A stretch of DNA of 44,683 bases from a bacterium (GTDB lineage Bacteria; Moduliflexota; Moduliflexia; Moduliflexales; JAUQPW01). The DNA lies in contig JAUQPW010000042.1 in NCBI GenBank assembly GCA_030550175.1, positions 1-44,683 on the forward strand. The letters are read 5' to 3'. Shown piece by piece: positions 34,204 to 43,052 of the stretch. Numbering within the stretch: position 1 is the first letter of the stretch; each line of letters opens with the position of its first letter. The position numbers were made by a program, and so were the translations under genes. A model generated the notes under the pieces. The model did no database searches. It saw only the letters and a list, made by a program, of their open reading frames with translations, and was not told the origin of the DNA.

Positions 34204-34407
34204 ATGGAGAGTTTCCAAGACTTTCAAGCTTCAGCACTTTATTGTCCTAAGTGTCGGAGAGCGATGCCGGTGAGGGAGAAACTCCTTCTCGTTTTGCCCG
34301 ACGGCGAACTCTTTGAATATTTGTGCGCCCAGTGCGCAAGCTCCCTGGGCACAAGAAGGAATAAACCCGGTCAAAATAACGTTCCGTTAATTATCAAAGG
34401 TCTATAA
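34204..34407 (+). CDS. Small zinc-ribbon protein
   Basis: The 67-aa protein has two knuckles, CPKC (about 14-17) and CAQC (about 41-44), separated by a hydrophobic beta segment VREKLLLVLPDGELFEYL, the pattern of a rubredoxin-like or zinc-ribbon fold. It should bind one zinc ion and is cytoplasmic. The function is unknown. Its short, regular structure suggests a real gene rather than chance. It begins five bases after an inverted repeat. It may be transcribed on from the LarA-like gene. Confidence 0.75.
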   Translation: MESFQDFQASALYCPKCRRAMPVREKLLLVLPDGELFEYLCAQCASSLGTRRNKPGQNNVPLIIKGL

Positions 34408-34450
34408 ATAAATTCGTTCTTAGGTAGAGCCCAATAGAAATCTTGCCTCC

Positions 34451-34597
34451 ATGGAGTTGATGAGAGATTTTTATGAAGACAAGGGCTCCCAGATGGATCT
34501 TCTTGCCCACTTCAAAGGAAGTCAGGTGGAAGTGGTGGGAGTTCTTGGAATCAACTCCGTGAGGTCCTACCTGAGAACGAAGAGAAATGAAAGATAA
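34451..34597 (+). CDS. Possible 48-aa protein overlapping the GT87 gene
   Basis: A short frame begins MELMRDFYEDKGSQMDLLAH, is protein-like in composition, and ends in LGINSVRSYLRTKRNER. Its stop overlaps the start of the GT87 gene by 11 bases, which could couple their translation. It has no clear ribosome-binding site and no family I know. Confidence 0.35.
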   Translation: MELMRDFYEDKGSQMDLLAHFKGSQVEVVGVLGINSVRSYLRTKRNER

Positions 34598-35873
34598 AAA
34601 GTTTTGGCTTCCATCCCAATCTTTGATCCTCTATGGAGCGTTGTTTCTTCACCTTTCGTTCTTGCTCTCTTTGAAATGGGGCTTTTGGAATCCTTTCTTC
34701 CATGATCCCAACCACACCTACGGACCCGGAGCAGACTTTTTTGCCCTCTATCAGGCCGGACATAATGCCCGGAACGGAACCAGTCTTTACGATAAAATGG
34801 AAGTAGAAATCAAACAGGGAGATCTGGTCGTTCCATACTTTTATCCGTTCCGATATCTCCCCCTCACAGCTTATACACTGGGTATCGTACTGACGTTATT
34901 TAAGCCCTTTACTGCCTATTACCTTTGGATTGTTTTCTACGAAACTTTACTGGGCTTAAATATTCTCCTGACCTGGAAAATAAGCCCCGATCGAAACACC
35001 GCCATCCTCGCCACAACACTCTGGCTGGTCTTCTCTCCTTACTATCTTGAACTATACATGGGTCAGTTTTCTTTTCTGATGGGTACTTTTGTTTTCCTCA
35101 TGGGGTATGGTTATTGGATAGGCAAATCCCCTCTCTTCGATGTAGCCTGGATGGCCAGTGCCTTGCTAAAACTTAATACCCTGCTGTTGGGGCCTCTCCT
35201 TCTGAGAATGAAGAAAATTCTCCCCATAGTTGGGGTTTTTCTCATTGCGGTTCTCTCCTCGGCAATTTACTTCCTTAAATTTCCATCGGATCTTCCCCTA
35301 TTTCTGGATAATTTTAAGCTCTCTGGAACCTTTGGAGAGAACTTTCACTCAGGAAATCATGGGCTCCAATCTCTTCTCTATAACACCATCTTCCGCTATA
35401 GAAATCTATCCGGATCCGATTCTGTTCAAATCCTCTATCCCGTTACGCTCCCTCTGATTTTTTTAATCCTGGGTACCTCTCTGATCCTGACCTTCCTTCC
35501 TACAAAGTGGAACGTTATCGAAAATCTGGCTTTATGGATGAGTACCTATTTTCTGATTTATAAGCATGTCTGGGAGCACCATTATGTGATGCTCCTACCT
35601 GTCCTGGTCTTATTGTACCTTCAAACTAAAGAAATTAAAGATCAACGTTCTCATTCTCTATTCGTCTTAGCCGTTTATCTTTTACTGACCTTACCGACAC
35701 CGTTTTATTTTTTCAATAGACCGGGTACGGAAGGTGTGTATGATCCCAGTATGTACTGGACCCGATTGGAGGACTTTCTATACCACCTGGCTAAGCCTTT
35801 ACCTGTTATATTTCTGTATGGATATCTGGTCTACAGGCATGTCCAAAAAATCTTTCAAAAAAAGGTTGTCTAA
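34587..35873 (+). CDS. GT87-family integral membrane glycosyltransferase
   Basis: The 428-aa protein has about ten transmembrane helices and the hallmark GADFFALYQAGHNARNGTSL near residue 48. There an Asp in an extracytoplasmic loop should be catalytic, as in the DUF2029/GT87 mannosyltransferase-like family that uses polyprenyl-phosphate sugars. A Tyr-rich loop follows (VVPYFYPFRYLPLTAY). No carbohydrate operon surrounds it, so its acceptor is unknown. Helices include 15-31, 92-112, 115-137, 148-172, 196-222 and 283-304. The start overlaps a short upstream frame. Confidence 0.83.
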   Translation: MKDKKFWLPSQSLILYGALFLHLSFLLSLKWGFWNPFFHDPNHTYGPGADFFALYQAGHNARNGTSLYDKMEVEIKQGDLVVPYFYPFRYLPLTAYTLGIVLTLFKPFTAYYLWIVFYETLLGLNILLTWKISPDRNTAILATTLWLVFSPYYLELYMGQFSFLMGTFVFLMGYGYWIGKSPLFDVAWMASALLKLNTLLLGPLLLRMKKILPIVGVFLIAVLSSAIYFLKFPSDLPLFLDNFKLSGTFGENFHSGNHGLQSLLYNTIFRYRNLSGSDSVQILYPVTLPLIFLILGTSLILTFLPTKWNVIENLALWMSTYFLIYKHVWEHHYVMLLPVLVLLYLQTKEIKDQRSHSLFVLAVYLLLTLPTPFYFFNRPGTEGVYDPSMYWTRLEDFLYHLAKPLPVIFLYGYLVYRHVQKIFQKKVV

Positions 35874-36014
35874 ATGCCCCCTTAGAATATCTTTAAAGTA
35901 ATTTGTTTATCGTGACCTATATTTTTAAAAGTAACGCTTTAGTCTCTTTTCGGAGGATGTCGAACCAGATCGACTAAAGACGTTCTAATATCTCCACCAA
36001 GCAAAAATTCTACT

Positions 36015-37577
36015 ATGAACACAAATACGTATCTTTTAAAGCAAAAAGCCATTATTCTAAAACCTGAAGCCGACGATGTAGCAGTCCTAATGGAAACCTT
36101 ACCTGCCGGAACGATTCTGGAATACGAAGGGAAAGCTATCCAATTAAAACAGGATATACCCCGGGGACACAAAGTAGCTTTAAGGGCTATAAAGAAAGAC
36201 AATGCCGTGAGGAAATACGGACAGATCATCGGTTATGCTACGACCGACATCGAAATGGGAGATCATGTTCATGTACACAATCTGGGGGTGAAATATCTTG
36301 CGAAACAGTATGAATATGCCACGGAGGTAAAACCTGTAGAGTACTATCCTGAGAGTGAAATGCGTTATTTTAGGGGATATAAACGGGCCGATGGACGTGT
36401 AGGAACACGAAATTATATTGCTCTGGTCTCCAGCGTGAATTGTTCGGCTTTTACAACGAAAGCTATTGCCCGTAGATTCCAGGATATTTCCCGGGATTAT
36501 CCCAATGTGGACGGTGTGATTGCCTTAACCCATCACGGGGGTTGTGGTTCTACCATCAACGGGGAGGGATATCACATCTTTCAAAGAACTCTGGCAAATG
36601 CTGCCCGTCATCCCAATGTAGGAGCTTATATCCTTATCGGGTTGGGTTGTGAAGTCAATCAACCTCTGGCTCTCATTGAGAATCAGGGACTTATTCAGAT
36701 TGGGCTTAACGGAGAAAATACTCTACCCAAGGTTTTAAGCATTCAAGAGGAAGGTGGAATTCAGAAAACCATTGAGGCGGGTGTGAAGGCAGTAGCCGAA
36801 CTGTTACCGAGGGTCAATGAATATAAACGAACGAAGCAACCGGTATCCCATATTGTACTCGGAACGAAATGCGGGGGCAGCGATGCCAACTCTGGAATTA
36901 CGGCCAATCCGGCATTGGGAGTTGCGTTGGATGAGATTGTTCGGTATGGAGGAACCGGTATCCTGGCAGAAACGCCGGAAATGTATGGAGCGGAACATCT
37001 GTTGATGAAACGGGCCCGAAGTGTTGAAGTAGCGAAAAAACTGGAAGAGCGAATTCATTGGTGGGAAGAATATACAAGGAAATGGGGTGCAGAAATTGAC
37101 AATAATCCTGCACCCGGTAACAAGCGAGGAGGGCTTACTACCATTTTCGAGAAATCCCTGGGAGCCATCGCTAAAGGGGGTTCTACTCCGGTCAATGCCG
37201 TTTACCTTTATGGGGAGAGAATCACCGAAAAGGGATTCGTGCTCATGGATACCCCAGGCTATGACCCGGTCACAGTTACCGGTATGGTCGCCGGAGGAGC
37301 TAATGTGGTTGTGTTTACTACGGGCCGCGGATCTGTGTTCGGATTCAAACTCGCACCCTCTATTAAAGTAGCCACCAATTCCCAACTCTATCACCACATG
37401 AAGGACGATATGGATATCAATGCCGGCTTAGTTCATGAAGGGCTTTCGGTGCGAGAAGTGGGTCTTATGATCCTGGAAGAGATCATTTCGGTTGCTTCCG
37501 GTAAGCAAACAAAAAGTGAAATGCAAGGGGTCGGAGAAGATGAGTTCTGCCCCTGGATTTACGGAGCGATGTTATAA
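36015..37577 (+). CDS. UxaA-family altronate/galactarate dehydratase-like enzyme
   Basis: The 520-aa enzyme joins the N-terminal SAF domain (about 10-100, with LKQDIPRGHKVALRAI) and the large C-terminal dehydratase domain (about 120-510). Conserved segments are GYKRADGRVGTRNYIALVSS, THHGGCGSTINGEGYHIFQR, LIGLGCEVNQ, and LGTKCGGSDANSGITANPAL. The Cys and His residues of GCG, GCE and KCGG may hold the iron cofactor used by this family. It dehydrates a sugar acid such as altronate or galactarate. Which one cannot be told. No uronate transporter or kinase is nearby. It lies in the same direction as the LarA-like and TIM-barrel genes. Confidence 0.9.
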   Translation: MNTNTYLLKQKAIILKPEADDVAVLMETLPAGTILEYEGKAIQLKQDIPRGHKVALRAIKKDNAVRKYGQIIGYATTDIEMGDHVHVHNLGVKYLAKQYEYATEVKPVEYYPESEMRYFRGYKRADGRVGTRNYIALVSSVNCSAFTTKAIARRFQDISRDYPNVDGVIALTHHGGCGSTINGEGYHIFQRTLANAARHPNVGAYILIGLGCEVNQPLALIENQGLIQIGLNGENTLPKVLSIQEEGGIQKTIEAGVKAVAELLPRVNEYKRTKQPVSHIVLGTKCGGSDANSGITANPALGVALDEIVRYGGTGILAETPEMYGAEHLLMKRARSVEVAKKLEERIHWWEEYTRKWGAEIDNNPAPGNKRGGLTTIFEKSLGAIAKGGSTPVNAVYLYGERITEKGFVLMDTPGYDPVTVTGMVAGGANVVVFTTGRGSVFGFKLAPSIKVATNSQLYHHMKDDMDINAGLVHEGLSVREVGLMILEEIISVASGKQTKSEMQGVGEDEFCPWIYGAML

Positions 37578-37628
37578 GATCGGGTCATCTCCAAATGTAT
37601 CAAGTTAAGGATCAGACATGGGAGCTAG

Positions 37629-37669
37629 ACACCCCCTGTTCCCCCCCTTGAGGGGAGGAGGGGAGTGTT
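37629..37669. repeat. C-rich imperfect palindrome after the UxaA-type gene
   Basis: ACACCCCCTGTTCCCCCCCT is partly complementary to GAGGGGAGGAGGGGAGTGT just after it. It resembles the element inserted in the DUF1989 gene and may stop transcription after the dehydratase. Confidence 0.6.
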
Positions 37670-37711
37670 CGGGCCGAAAAATAAGGCTTCTCCCCTTCTT
37701 AAAAATTTAAA

Positions 37712-38191
37712 TTGAATTTTGTTACATGGGAGCGGAGGCGTCCTCGTCTGCCGGCTTCTCTTATAAAAATTTTGTCTATTCCTCAAGATAATCAAGCTTA
37801 TCGGTTTCCGGTGTCTGTAAAAGGCATCGTTTTTCAGGGATCTCAGGTCATCCTCTTAAAGAATGACCGTGACGAATGGGAACTGCCGGGAGGTAAATTG
37901 GAACCCGGTGAAACTCCTCAGGATTGCGTCAAGAGGGAAATTGAGGAAGAACTGGGACTTGTGGTAGACCCGGGACCCATCCTGGATAGCTGGGTCTATC
38001 ACATCTATGAAGGGGTTGATGTTCTCATTGTCACCTATGGATGTTATCCCAGACCCTTCTCTAAAATCGTCCTGAGTCCAGAACATAAAGAAGCAGGATG
38101 TTTCACCTTAGAAGAGGTCAAAAACCTGAAGATGCCAGAAGGGTATAAAAAATCTATCCGAACATGGGCTGAATTTCTGGCCAAGACTTAA
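37712..38191 (+). CDS. Nudix hydrolase
   Basis: The 159-aa protein has a canonical Nudix box, GGKLEPGETPQDCVKREIEE, then ELGL (about 66-89). The first strand is VSVKGIVFQGSQVILLKN. It likely hydrolyses a nucleotide-linked diphosphate, with unknown substrate. The best start is TTG at 37712, since no in-frame ATG precedes the domain. No clear ribosome-binding site is seen. It is the third Nudix protein in the window. Confidence 0.82.
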   Translation: MNFVTWERRRPRLPASLIKILSIPQDNQAYRFPVSVKGIVFQGSQVILLKNDRDEWELPGGKLEPGETPQDCVKREIEEELGLVVDPGPILDSWVYHIYEGVDVLIVTYGCYPRPFSKIVLSPEHKEAGCFTLEEVKNLKMPEGYKKSIRTWAEFLAKT

Positions 38192-38280
38192 ATACCGGGT
38201 TCCCTGATAAAATCCTGTCAAAGTAGTTCCAGCAAAGAATCTTGAAATCAACTCAATCTGGGCCAATACGGTAAAAATCT

Positions 38281-38961
38281 TTAAATATATCTTCGAACCT
38301 CTTCAAAAATAGCATCGAACATCTCCTGGGTTAAGCGGCCAGTCTGAGTATTCTGACGGCTGGGGTGATAAGAGGCAATCAGGGTGAGGTAATGGGCCAA
38401 AGTATAAACGTAACCATGTCCAAATGTGGGCCTGGGACGAGGAAGAACGATCCCTCTTTTTTGGAAAGCCCTTAAGCAGGCATCGAAGGCAATTCTCCCA
38501 AGTGAGACTACGACCTGGACATTCTTAAGCAATTCAAGTTCTTGGAGAAAGTAAGAATGACAGTTTGCCAGCTCTTCCCTGGAGGGTTTGTTATTTGGAG
38601 GAGCACAACGAACTACCGCCGTAATGTAGAGGTCAGAAAGGGTTAAGCCGTCTTCCCGATGTCTCGAAATAGGTTGATTGGAGAAACCAAACCGATAAAG
38701 GGTTTGATAGAGAAAATCTCCGCTCCTATCCCCGGTAAACATCCGTCCGGTTCGGTTTCCTCCGTGAGCGGCAGGGGCTAAACCCACCACCAAAACCCTG
38801 GCATCAGGATCTCCAAAACTTGGCATAGGCTTTCCCCAGTACTCCCAATCCCGATATTGACGCTTTTTTCCCCTGGCAATACGCTCACGGTGCAAGACCA
38901 GCCGTGGGCATTTCTGGCAGTTGATAATCTCCTCTTGAAGTTTTTCTAGAGTGGTAAGCAT
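38281..38961 (-). CDS. Uracil-DNA glycosylase, family 5-type with iron-sulfur cluster
   Basis: The 226-aa enzyme removes uracil (and probably other deaminated bases) from DNA. Motif A is GLAPAAHGGNRTGRMF (about 60-75), in which the catalytic Asp of other UDGs is replaced, as in family 5 (UDGb). The motif B-type HPSRQNTQTG is near the C-terminus. Four cysteines, C15 and C18 (CQKC) with C119 and C134, should hold the 4Fe-4S cluster of families 4 and 5. Family 5 is commoner in archaea and thermophiles but is also found in other bacteria. No neighbouring repair gene shares the transcript. Confidence 0.9.
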   Translation of the reverse strand: MLTTLEKLQEEIINCQKCPRLVLHRERIARGKKRQYRDWEYWGKPMPSFGDPDARVLVVGLAPAAHGGNRTGRMFTGDRSGDFLYQTLYRFGFSNQPISRHREDGLTLSDLYITAVVRCAPPNNKPSREELANCHSYFLQELELLKNVQVVVSLGRIAFDACLRAFQKRGIVLPRPRPTFGHGYVYTLAHYLTLIASYHPSRQNTQTGRLTQEMFDAIFEEVRRYI

Positions 38962-39100
38962 CCCTATCCAAAGTGTAGAGTTTAAAGTTCAGAACCTCTG
39001 AGTGGGTGTTAGATAACGAGAAGGGAGATAGGACCCAATCCACCTATGGGAGAAGTCATCCCTTTAACCCTTTTACCTTCGCCAGTAAATCTGTTTTTCT

Positions 39101-39859
39101 CTACGTCGGGCCACCTCCGTTTACATAGATGACCTGACCGGTGATATAGCTTGCGGCATCTGAGACCAAAAAGCGTATAACCGAAGCTATCTCCTCGGGG
39201 CGGCCTTTGCGTCGCAGTGGAACCGCGTTAATAAGCGCAGCAGCTCGCTCAGGTCCCAGGATTCTGAAAGATTCCTGTAACATTTCCGTATCGATAGGTC
39301 CGGGAGCAACAGAGTTTACACGAATTCCGTTGGGCCCTTCCTCTTTGGATAGGATTCGGGTAAGGGCATCCAAACCAACTTTAGAAACGGTATAAGGACC
39401 ATAGCCCGCAGGGAAGCGTTGGGTTACATTGGAAGAAAGATTGATGATATTTCCCTTCTTTCGTTCTCGCATGTGAGGTAAAACTGCCTTAATGAGATAA
39501 AAAGGAGCACTTAAATTCACTCGAAGCATTTCTTCCCAACCGTCCTCTGAAAATTCCCCCAGAGGGATCCCGGTAGCCGTGATTCCTGCATTGTTGACTA
39601 AAACATCAACTTGACCGAAGGTGTCCAGGGTAAATTGAACAAGTCTCCTGGCTTCGTCAGAAGACCCCATAGGGGCCTTAAAAAGTTTTATTTCTCCTCC
39701 CTGGGAGGAGATTTTCTTAACCAACTCGTTGGCTTCTTGATCTCGACTCCGATAGTTCGCTACGATTTTAAAGCCGGCTTCAGAAAGTGCTATGGCAGTT
39801 GCTCGACCAATACCCCGGGATGCTCCTGTGATGATAGCTACCTCGTTTCTGGTATCCAT
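39101..39859 (-). CDS. Short-chain dehydrogenase/reductase (3-oxoacyl-ACP reductase-like)
   Basis: The Rossmann-fold NAD(P)-dependent oxidoreductase has TGASRGIG (near residue 11), NNAGIT, and the catalytic Ser-Tyr-Lys set: S in NLSSNVTQ and YGPYTVSK. RRKGRPEEIASVIRFLVSDA and GQVIYVNGGGPT at the end are typical of FabG-like members. Substrate and direction are unknown. I use the ATG at 39859 (MDTRNEVAIIT). An ATG at 39895 would add 12 polar residues, and neither has a ribosome-binding site. Confidence 0.88.
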   Translation of the reverse strand: MDTRNEVAIITGASRGIGRATAIALSEAGFKIVANYRSRDQEANELVKKISSQGGEIKLFKAPMGSSDEARRLVQFTLDTFGQVDVLVNNAGITATGIPLGEFSEDGWEEMLRVNLSAPFYLIKAVLPHMRERKKGNIINLSSNVTQRFPAGYGPYTVSKVGLDALTRILSKEEGPNGIRVNSVAPGPIDTEMLQESFRILGPERAAALINAVPLRRKGRPEEIASVIRFLVSDAASYITGQVIYVNGGGPT

Positions 39860-39895
39860 GTTATAAGAAAACCGCCGAGATGCCGGGAGCGCCAT

Positions 39896-40251
39896 ATTTT
39901 AAGATACGTACCCCTATCTTCGCATCTTGTTCTTAACGCCCTGGATGTCTCGGCTGAAGTATTAAAACGCCTGACAGATAAGTTACCTTGTGAGTCTGAT
40001 AAACTTCGCTCCCTCTTAATCCCCTCGGGGAAGAGAATTGGGTTTATTTATAGCCTGCCTTTCCCCTGCAGGCAGATTCAATATATCTGATCTCAAATCC
40101 TACACTTTTATGAGAAAAGGTCAAGTGGAAATATAGTCTGGGTCTTAGGGCTGTGTTTGTTCCCGATTTAAATTTAATTTGACAAGATGGAATCTCAAAG
40201 CCTAAGCTAGATCGTAAAAAATGGCATCTAAAACTTGTCGGAGAAATTGTT
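39896..40251. other. Intergenic region between SDR and phosphohexomutase
   Basis: About 355 bases. A plus-strand reading frame around 39900-40090 (LNALDVSAEVLKRLTDKL is part of its translation) looks faintly protein-like, but it has no start or recognised family and may be a gene fragment or chance. A promoter for the next gene lies at 40179-40208. Confidence 0.4.
40179..40208 (+). promoter_or_regulatory. Candidate promoter for the phosphohexomutase gene
   Basis: TTGACA (40179-40184), an 18-base spacer and a weak TAAGCT (40203-40208) lie about 45 bases before the ATG. Confidence 0.4.
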
Positions 40252-42441
40252 ATGATAAACAGATTAAGAAGACTCCAGGGAACAGATGGAATTCGAAAAG
40301 AAGTTATCTTTTCAAAGGATCCTCGTGTAAAAGGCCTCTCTCCTTTGGAAGCTTTCCTTGAAAAAAATCTTCTCACTGAAGAGTTCATGGAACTCTATAC
40401 CTACGCCCACGTTCGAAGGCTTATCCAGACCGCTGCCATGAAGCCAGGGGATGAAATCGTTATTGGCTGGGACCCTCGGGATCCCGAGGGACTTTTCACA
40501 GAGGCAGCGATTCGGGGTATACGTAAAGCCCAGGGTAAAGCTGTGGTGATGGGAATTACACCAACTCCGGCCGTTCCCATTTATATGCTTTACCGTCAGG
40601 CTCATGGAGGAATTGTGGTGACGGCCTCCCATAATCCCAGGGATCAAAACGGAATCAAAATCTTTCTTGCCGGTCAGGGGCTTAAACTTTTTCCTGCCGA
40701 TGACCTCAGGTTAACGGAAGCCATATACCAGGCAAGTCGAGAAGACCTGTCTAAATTAGAGGAAGTCGGTGGGCGTGAGGATGCCCATGAAGAGGCAGTA
40801 GAAGTTTTTCTGGATTTTATCTGTGATCCCTTCAACGCGTGGATAGAAAATGATCCTTCTCTTTTTGGCGGATTAACCCTCATCGTCGATCCTGCTCATG
40901 GTTCCTATGTGGGAATTGCAGCAGCTGCCTTTAAAAGGGTGGGAATTCCTGAAGTCATCGAAACCAATCATCAACTGAACGGGAATGTCAACGTAAACAG
41001 TGGAGTTGCTGATTTAGAGGGAGTATCTCGGATTACTCCGGACATGGTCGAGGGCCCATTGGCGAGATTTGCTCGTTACGAAACTATTGAGAAGATTTTT
41101 AAAACAGGTCGTCGGAAACGACAAGATATTCTAAACCGAAAGGCTCAGGTTTCGGGGGCTGTATTCGATGGAGACGGAGATCGGTTTTACTATTTGGAAT
41201 ATAACCCCATCGAAGATTCCGTTCTCGTCTTATCGGGAGATGAAATAGCTTTCCATCAAGCCAAATATTTGATAACCCGGCATCCCGAAGCTTATCGGGA
41301 TTCCTTATTTGTAAATACCATAGAAAGTGATCTGAATGCGGCTCTTTTTGCCAGCAAATTGGGTTTCCATCCCCGTCTGACAGGAGTTGGAGATAAATGG
41401 ATCCTGCTTCAGGCCGTACTCACCTGGCTTCAAACTTACCTGGATTTACTTTCTAAAAGATTCCCCCAACAGGAAGTGGCTCCCTTCCAGGCTCAATGGG
41501 ATCGATTGCTGGAACCCGGAGAGGTCGACGGAGAAGCTATAAGCCGGCTGGCCACGGCCATTCAGCAGATCGGTCAGGGAAGTGAACAGACTAAAGGCAT
41601 CCACAAAGAAATTATGGCTGAGTTGCTAACACCCGGTCGACTCAAATTTGCTATCGGAAGTGAGGAAAGTGGTCACCAAGTAACGCTGGGTTATGTATGC
41701 ACAAAGGCCGGAAAGCAGATTCCTGTATTTGCCGGTAATGGTCTTAAGAGTGCGATGAATACCCTGGTAGCCCTTCGATCTCTTTATCCACCCAGCGTCT
41801 ATTCTATACAGGCTTATTTGGAAGCCCTGCACCATCCCTTCAGTCCGGGATTTAAGAAAACCTTCTATGTTTATTACACCGATAAGTCCCAATTAACCCG
41901 GGGAACAAAGGTGTGGAAGGAACTTACAGAGGTTATCCGATGGGGTTATCAGGCCCAATACGGAGAAGAAATAACCATTCAACTGAAAACCCTTCCCGAA
42001 GAACCGGATACGCTTTACCTGGCTGCTTACCGGGAGGGTGTTCAAATCGCCGGTGTTTTTTGTCGAAACTCGGGAACCGAGGATAAAACGGGGGTTAGCG
42101 TTCGAGGCCCCCTCGAAGACGCCCAGAAACTCTCCCAGATCGGTGAAATGGCTCTGCAATATCTTTTCCAAACCATGAAAGACCCGAACCACGCCTACGC
42201 CAAAGCCGAACGTATTCTTCTTGGTTTGCTCAATCGGATAAAAACAGGATCTGAAGCCGAGTTTCAAAAAGAGCTTACGGAAACTTGTCCAGATTTGAAA
42301 ATCTCTTTAGACCGCCTTCTGAAAGAGATGGGGGAAAAACAGAAGCTCATACACATGGCTCACACCCCCGAAGCTGAAGCTTCAAAACGGAGATACGAGT
42401 TAACCGAAAGAGGAAGGTGGTATGTATCTACCTTTCCTTGA
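40252..42441 (+). CDS. Large phosphohexomutase (phosphoglucomutase/phosphomannomutase superfamily)
   Basis: The 729-aa enzyme has all four superfamily sites: phosphoserine S126 in TASHNPRDQNG, the metal loop DGDGDR near 306, the sugar-binding GSEESGHQV near 468, and a phosphate-binding loop RNSGTEDK near 605. The usual length is 450-550 residues. The extra part lies in an insertion between about 370 and 455 and in a tail of about 115 residues after the phosphate loop, ending in RRYELTERGRWYVS, which looks winged-helix-like. It should interconvert hexose 1- and 6-phosphates. GGAGAAA precedes the ATG. Confidence 0.88.
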   Translation: MINRLRRLQGTDGIRKEVIFSKDPRVKGLSPLEAFLEKNLLTEEFMELYTYAHVRRLIQTAAMKPGDEIVIGWDPRDPEGLFTEAAIRGIRKAQGKAVVMGITPTPAVPIYMLYRQAHGGIVVTASHNPRDQNGIKIFLAGQGLKLFPADDLRLTEAIYQASREDLSKLEEVGGREDAHEEAVEVFLDFICDPFNAWIENDPSLFGGLTLIVDPAHGSYVGIAAAAFKRVGIPEVIETNHQLNGNVNVNSGVADLEGVSRITPDMVEGPLARFARYETIEKIFKTGRRKRQDILNRKAQVSGAVFDGDGDRFYYLEYNPIEDSVLVLSGDEIAFHQAKYLITRHPEAYRDSLFVNTIESDLNAALFASKLGFHPRLTGVGDKWILLQAVLTWLQTYLDLLSKRFPQQEVAPFQAQWDRLLEPGEVDGEAISRLATAIQQIGQGSEQTKGIHKEIMAELLTPGRLKFAIGSEESGHQVTLGYVCTKAGKQIPVFAGNGLKSAMNTLVALRSLYPPSVYSIQAYLEALHHPFSPGFKKTFYVYYTDKSQLTRGTKVWKELTEVIRWGYQAQYGEEITIQLKTLPEEPDTLYLAAYREGVQIAGVFCRNSGTEDKTGVSVRGPLEDAQKLSQIGEMALQYLFQTMKDPNHAYAKAERILLGLLNRIKTGSEAEFQKELTETCPDLKISLDRLLKEMGEKQKLIHMAHTPEAEASKRRYELTERGRWYVSTFP

Positions 42442-42555
42442 GAAAGAAAAGATATAAAAATATCGATTAACCCTTAACATACTCAGGCACCGGGATTTCA
42501 GATTATCTAAAAGATAAGGGATCTTTGTGCCTTTGGAGTAGAAGGAAGGACCTCT

Positions 42556-42968
42556 ATGCAAATTGCTGTAATCGGTGCAGGAAACACGAGCTGTCTTTAT
42601 GGGAGTAACTTCGCCGTTTGTGCAATTACCGGACTTCGACCCGGTCATATTCGGGAAGTTCCCGAAGTGGATGAGTTTCAAACCCAGATCATCCAGGAAG
42701 CCCTGGCCCTTGTAAAGGCTAAGGGAATTACCCTTCCGGAAAAAGATCCTTTGGGAACCATCAAAGAGTATTGTGCTAAAAAGTTTCACAAAGTCTCCAT
42801 GGTTCAACACCTGGAGAGCGAGGTCGCTTAACCGAAATCGACTCCCTCAACGGTTATATTGTTCGAGAAAGCAAAAAATTAGGTTTATCGGCCCCCTATA
42901 ACGACGCCCTTACCAAATTAATCAAGGGATTACAGTATATCCCGGCAGACGGTACCAAAACCCGATAA
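42556..42968 (+). pseudogene. panE: 2-dehydropantoate 2-reductase remnant
   Basis: The gene keeps a good start (AAGGAAGGA before the ATG) and the family's N-terminal strand MQIAVIGAGNTSCLYG. It then jumps straight to the C-terminal domain: AVCAITGLRPGHIREVPEVD and KGITLPEKDPLGTIKEY, then KKFHKVSMVQHLE. About 180 residues of the Rossmann domain and hinge are deleted. At about 42823 two extra bases shift the frame, and ERGRLTEIDSLNGYIVRES, then APYNDALTKLIKGLQ, continues in another frame to 42968. The enzyme makes pantoate for coenzyme A. This copy cannot work. A functional copy may exist elsewhere. Confidence 0.87.
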
Positions 42969-43052
42969 GGAATTTCTTGGGTTCTACTCCCGCTTAGCCC
43001 GGAAAGGTCTGGAATTAGCTTATTTACCCTTTCCCGGGCTAAACAAGAGGGG

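Noticed and set aside
39611..40090. 159-aa plus-strand ORF antisense to the SDR gene
   Set aside because: Its first two thirds are the shadow of the SDR gene. Only the last 60 codons are free and look faintly protein-like, without a start or a family.
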